In this document: in pieces, positions 6,175 through 8,428 of the stretch
Layout of the letters: each line of letters begins with the position of its first letter
How positions within the stretch are numbered: position 1 is the first letter of the stretch
Origin: S010-25 sp964466455
Lineage (GTDB): Bacteria; Pseudomonadota; Gammaproteobacteria; SZUA-229
Direction of reading: 5' to 3'
NCBI GenBank assembly: GCA_964466455.1
Contig: CAYXNL010000077.1
Span: 1 to 8,428 of the forward strand
Length of the DNA: 8,428 nt
The notes under the pieces: model-generated
What the model was told of the DNA's origin: nothing
What the model saw: only the letters and a program-made list of their open reading frames with translations
Database searches by the model: none
Made by a program: the position numbers and the translations under genes

Positions 6175-6897
6175 ATGTCGCCAACTGATAACCAATGGAA
6201 AATGAATCCTGATCCTGGAAAAGCGCTTATGCTGGCCCAACGAGAAGTCGCTGTATTTGTCTGTGATGCAATCAATCTGGAAGGCATTGCAATGACATTG
6301 CCAGAAGTACAGACATTGCTTGATGGAATAACAGTAGGCGGGCATAAGATCAATGATCAGCAAATCACCCTTAATCAGGGTAAAGCATGGAATTATCTTT
6401 TCTCATCAATAAAACAGAATAATTTTACGCTAACCGCCGAGTATGTCTGTGGATTACACACTATTGCAGCAAAGGAAGAGGCATTAGAATGGGGTGTTTT
6501 TCGTTCAGGGGGAGTTAACATTGGCGGAACCGAATATATCCCACCCGATTATAAACATCTCCCAGCATTATTTGAAAAAATGGCCACTGATGCTCAGTTA
6601 ATTAATGACATCTATGACAGAGCAATTTTTATTTTTTTGCAGATGTCGAGGAGCCAATTTTTTTACGATGTAAATAAAAGAATGGGACGGTTTATGATGA
6701 ACGCTATACTGTTAGATAAAGGCTATCCAGCAATCAATCTACCCGCTAAACGGCAACTTGAGTTTAATCAACTAATGCTTGAGTTTTATCGTTCAGGCAA
6801 TATGAAGCCGATGAATGACTTTATGCGCTCATGTCTTGACCCTAATGTCATTAAAATAATGCTTGAACATTGTGCATCATCCTGTCAAAAACCCTGA
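6175..6897 (+). CDS. Fic/DOC-family protein with degenerate active-site motif
   Basis: Fic enzymes transfer AMP or related phosphate groups onto target proteins. This 240-aa product keeps the Fic layout: an N-terminal helix with NLEG (34-37) followed by TLPEVQTLLDG (41-51), resembling the inhibitory-helix region of class II Fic proteins; a flap segment IGGTEYIPP (116-124); and the core motif helix. The core reads Q161-F-F-Y-D-V-N-K-R169-M-G-R172 against canonical H-P-F-x-D-G-N-G-R-x-x-R. The catalytic His is thus Gln, and the Gly of the DGN phosphate loop is Val166; D165, N167, R169 and R172 remain. The class II inhibitory motif also lacks its Ser/Thr (Ala32), while E36 and G37 are kept. A purine run (6165-6170) sits just before the ATG. 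By eye the gene is more AT-rich than nadE or pilR, suggesting transfer. Target and activity are unknown; no partner antitoxin gene is adjacent. Confidence 0.85.
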   Translation: MSPTDNQWKMNPDPGKALMLAQREVAVFVCDAINLEGIAMTLPEVQTLLDGITVGGHKINDQQITLNQGKAWNYLFSSIKQNNFTLTAEYVCGLHTIAAKEEALEWGVFRSGGVNIGGTEYIPPDYKHLPALFEKMATDAQLINDIYDRAIFIFLQMSRSQFFYDVNKRMGRFMMNAILLDKGYPAINLPAKRQLEFNQLMLEFYRSGNMKPMNDFMRSCLDPNVIKIMLEHCASSCQKP

Positions 6898-6947
6898 TAC
6901 ATCACATGAAAATTTGCTTAATTTCTCTTAATATTCTGCCTGGCTTG

Positions 6948-6999
6948 AGCTTTAAAAAAAATCGATTCAACTTTCCGTTTTCCATGAACTGTTAAAGCT
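6948..6999. repeat. Short inverted repeat upstream of the SbmA-like gene
   Basis: AGCTTTAA (6948-6955) is the exact reverse complement of TTAAAGCT (6992-6999), spacer 36 nt, in the AT-rich 123-bp gap between the Fic gene and the transporter gene. With this base composition it may be chance. No convincing promoter was found in the gap. Confidence 0.2.
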
Positions 7000-7020
7000 A
7001 ACCTGAGAAGAGATAAAACC

Positions 7021-8316
7021 GTGTTCCTAGCATTTTTTCCCAGACCAAAGTGGTTTTTTATCAGCTTCGCCCTGTGGGTATTGGCCTGTATATTGGGTTG
7101 GTACCTGTATGCCCAGAATCTTGGCTCGATCTTCAGTTTGGGCGATCTCTTCGGCCTAACTTTTCCTCATGCTGTTGCAGCGAACGCAACTACTGGTGCC
7201 AAAGCGCAGTATCTGGTCGCAACAGAACAGGCGAAAAATATTTGGTTTTATCAGTACATGTTCCTCGCCTATCTGATTTTTATTGGTATATGGATGGGAC
7301 GCAACACTCACAAGTGGGCGCGATGGTCGGTACTCGGATCTGCACTTATTCTCTTTGTTACCTGGTTTCAGGTTCACATAAGTGTCATGCTCAATAAATG
7401 GTACGGAAGTTTCTACAACCTGATCCAGCAAGCCCTCGCAAAACCCAATAGCATTTCTATCAGCAGTTATTATAGCGAACTGTATACGGTGGCCATTATT
7501 ATTCTGGCATCAGTGACGGTATCGGTGTTCAGTGGTTTTTTTATAAGTCACTATGTGTTCCGCTGGCGAACTGCCATGAACGATTACTATACAGCCCATT
7601 GGCAACGAGTACGCCATATTGAGGGAGCTTCTCAACGTATTCAGCAAGACACCATGCGCTTCGCTACTATTGTAGAAAGTCTGGGCGTAAACTTTTTGAA
7701 CTCGGTGATGACCCTGCTTGCCTTTCTGCCCATACTCTGGATGTTATCCAGATATGTCACCCGCCTACCGATAATTGGGGCAGTGCCTCAGGCTTTGGTC
7801 TTTGTTGCCATCCTGTGGTCAATTTTTGGCACTGGGCTGTTAGCGTTGGCAGGTATTCGTTTACCCGGTCTGGAATTTAAAAACCAGAGGGTGGAAGCCG
7901 CCTATCGCAAAGAGCTGGTTTATGGTGAGGATCTGGTTCATCGTGCGCAACCAGCTACACTGATAGAGCTATTTTCCGGTATTCGTAAAAATTACTTTCG
8001 TATCTACATCAATTACCTTTACTTCAATGTGGTACGGTACGGCTACCTCAATGTAGGACAGTTTGTTCCTATGATTGCTCTAGCACCTTCCATTGTTGCC
8101 GGCGTATTCACCCTGGGGATCATGCAACGTATACTCAATGCTTTTAATCAGGTAGAAAGCTCCTTTCAGTACCTGGTTAATTCATGGACGACTATAGTCG
8201 AACTACTTTCGATCTATAAACGACTCAGGACATTTGAGGCAGTATTAACCAACGAGCCTTTACCAAAAATTGACCAGGATTATCTTGCTGAAAATAACGA
8301 GGTCAGATCACAATAA
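7021..8316 (+). CDS. sbmA: SbmA/BacA-like peptide antibiotic transporter, inner membrane
   Basis: SbmA/BacA proteins are proton-driven inner-membrane importers of proline-rich antimicrobial peptides, microcins and bleomycin-type compounds; they have an ABC-exporter-like membrane fold without a nucleotide-binding domain. The 431-aa product matches the family along its length: MFLAFFPRPKWFF at the N-terminus, HKWARWSVLGSALILFVTWF (97-116), SHYVFRWRTAMNDYYTAHWQ (176-195), RHIEGASQRIQQDTMRFA (198-215), LPGLEFKNQRVEAAYRKELV (281-300), then LFSGIRKNYFRIY (317-329) and FQYLVNSWTTIVELLSIYKR (382-401). No Walker motifs are present, as expected. Membrane helices are evident near 11-30, 79-92, 104-120, 155-178, 223-241, 257-279 and 346-367. 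It is slightly longer than the E. coli protein (406 aa); the extra sequence is mainly in the region 45-72 and the C-terminal tail. The start is GTG at 7021, supported by GAGAAGAG at 7005-7012 with an 8-nt gap. It stands alone as a transport gene. Confidence 0.92.
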   Translation: MFLAFFPRPKWFFISFALWVLACILGWYLYAQNLGSIFSLGDLFGLTFPHAVAANATTGAKAQYLVATEQAKNIWFYQYMFLAYLIFIGIWMGRNTHKWARWSVLGSALILFVTWFQVHISVMLNKWYGSFYNLIQQALAKPNSISISSYYSELYTVAIIILASVTVSVFSGFFISHYVFRWRTAMNDYYTAHWQRVRHIEGASQRIQQDTMRFATIVESLGVNFLNSVMTLLAFLPILWMLSRYVTRLPIIGAVPQALVFVAILWSIFGTGLLALAGIRLPGLEFKNQRVEAAYRKELVYGEDLVHRAQPATLIELFSGIRKNYFRIYINYLYFNVVRYGYLNVGQFVPMIALAPSIVAGVFTLGIMQRILNAFNQVESSFQYLVNSWTTIVELLSIYKRLRTFEAVLTNEPLPKIDQDYLAENNEVRSQ

Positions 8317-8318
8317 TC

Positions 8319-8343
8319 TCAACATGATTCGTTTGCATGTTGA
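8319..8343. terminator. Hairpin just after the transporter gene, possible terminator
   Basis: TCAACATG (8319-8326) is the exact reverse complement of CATGTTGA (8336-8343), with a 9-nt loop, starting 2 nt after the transporter stop codon. No T-run follows immediately, so intrinsic termination is uncertain. It also covers the last codons and stop of the minus-strand antitoxin remnant, so it sits at the meeting point of two converging reading frames. Confidence 0.45.
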
Positions 8344-8428
8344 ATAGACTGTTTAATAAATTCATTCAAATTCATACTTTTTTCTTTCGCCGCCACAAGT
8401 GCTTTTTTATGAAGTTCAGGCTATAAAA
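8319..8428 (-). pseudogene. C-terminal end of a HicB-like antitoxin, interrupted by an amber codon, cut by the window edge
   Basis: On the minus strand a frame ending in TGA at 8321-8319 encodes PELHKKALVAAKEKSMNLN (codons from 8420 leftward) and then EFIKQSIQHANESC. The PELH...A...A.....LN.FI pattern is that of the ribbon-helix-helix DNA-binding tail of HicB-family antitoxins, normally preceded by a residue pair such as RL or RI and one more residue. Here the codon just before the Pro is TAG (8423-8421), preceded by Leu (TTA). One base change from TCG or AAG would create it. The first ATG after the stop leaves only about 18 codons, too few for a working protein. Either the gene is decayed or the upstream part, outside the window, is out of frame. 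Identification rests on 33 residues. Confidence 0.45.

Noticed and set aside
6070..6363. Long minus-strand open frames over the pilR-fic junction
   Set aside because: They overlap the start of the well-supported Fic gene and encode no recognisable protein.
6906..6995. 29-codon ORF on the plus strand between the Fic and transporter genes
   Set aside because: No ribosome binding site, no recognisable motif and composition of AT-rich spacer; length is expected by chance.

Overview
The window reads as a gammaproteobacterial chromosome segment carrying type IV pilus regulation. The order bamD, pilS, pilR on one strand matches the Pseudomonas-type locus (rluD / comL(bamD) / pilS / pilR), here with a glutamine-dependent NAD+ synthetase gene set in reverse between bamD and pilS. 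BamD (Gram-negative outer membrane), PilS/PilR and the coding style support the assignment to Gammaproteobacteria. I cannot name a genus.

Layout: 1-279 is an intergenic region with three tandem 16-bp repeats at the very edge, a large element bounded by perfect 18-bp inverted repeats (74-165), and a plausible -10 box for bamD. bamD runs 280-1083 (+). nadE lies convergent to it (1173-2837, -), with one hairpin between the two genes and a second one inside the last codons of nadE. A 183-bp divergent region (2838-3020) separates nadE from pilS and holds a dyad, an 8-codon upstream ORF overlapping the nadE start, and a pilS promoter candidate. pilS (3021-4664) and pilR (4700-6049) follow as a two-component pair. 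After pilR the content turns accessory: a Fic-domain gene with a degenerate active-site motif (6175-6897), an SbmA/BacA-type peptide transporter (7021-8316) and, at the right edge on the minus strand, the tail of a HicB-like antitoxin interrupted by an in-frame amber codon.

How they work together: BamD is part of the outer membrane protein assembly machine. PilS senses a signal at the inner membrane and phosphorylates PilR, which activates sigma-54 promoters such as that of the major pilin gene; the target gene is not in this window. NadE makes NAD+ from deamido-NAD+. The Fic protein and SbmA-like transporter have no obvious functional tie to the pilus or NAD genes.

I found no clearly undescribed multi-gene system. 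The items most worth a second look are the Fic protein with Gln in place of the catalytic His and Val in the phosphate-binding loop, the long inverted-repeat element upstream of bamD, the tandem repeats at the left edge, and the broken antitoxin remnant at the right edge.
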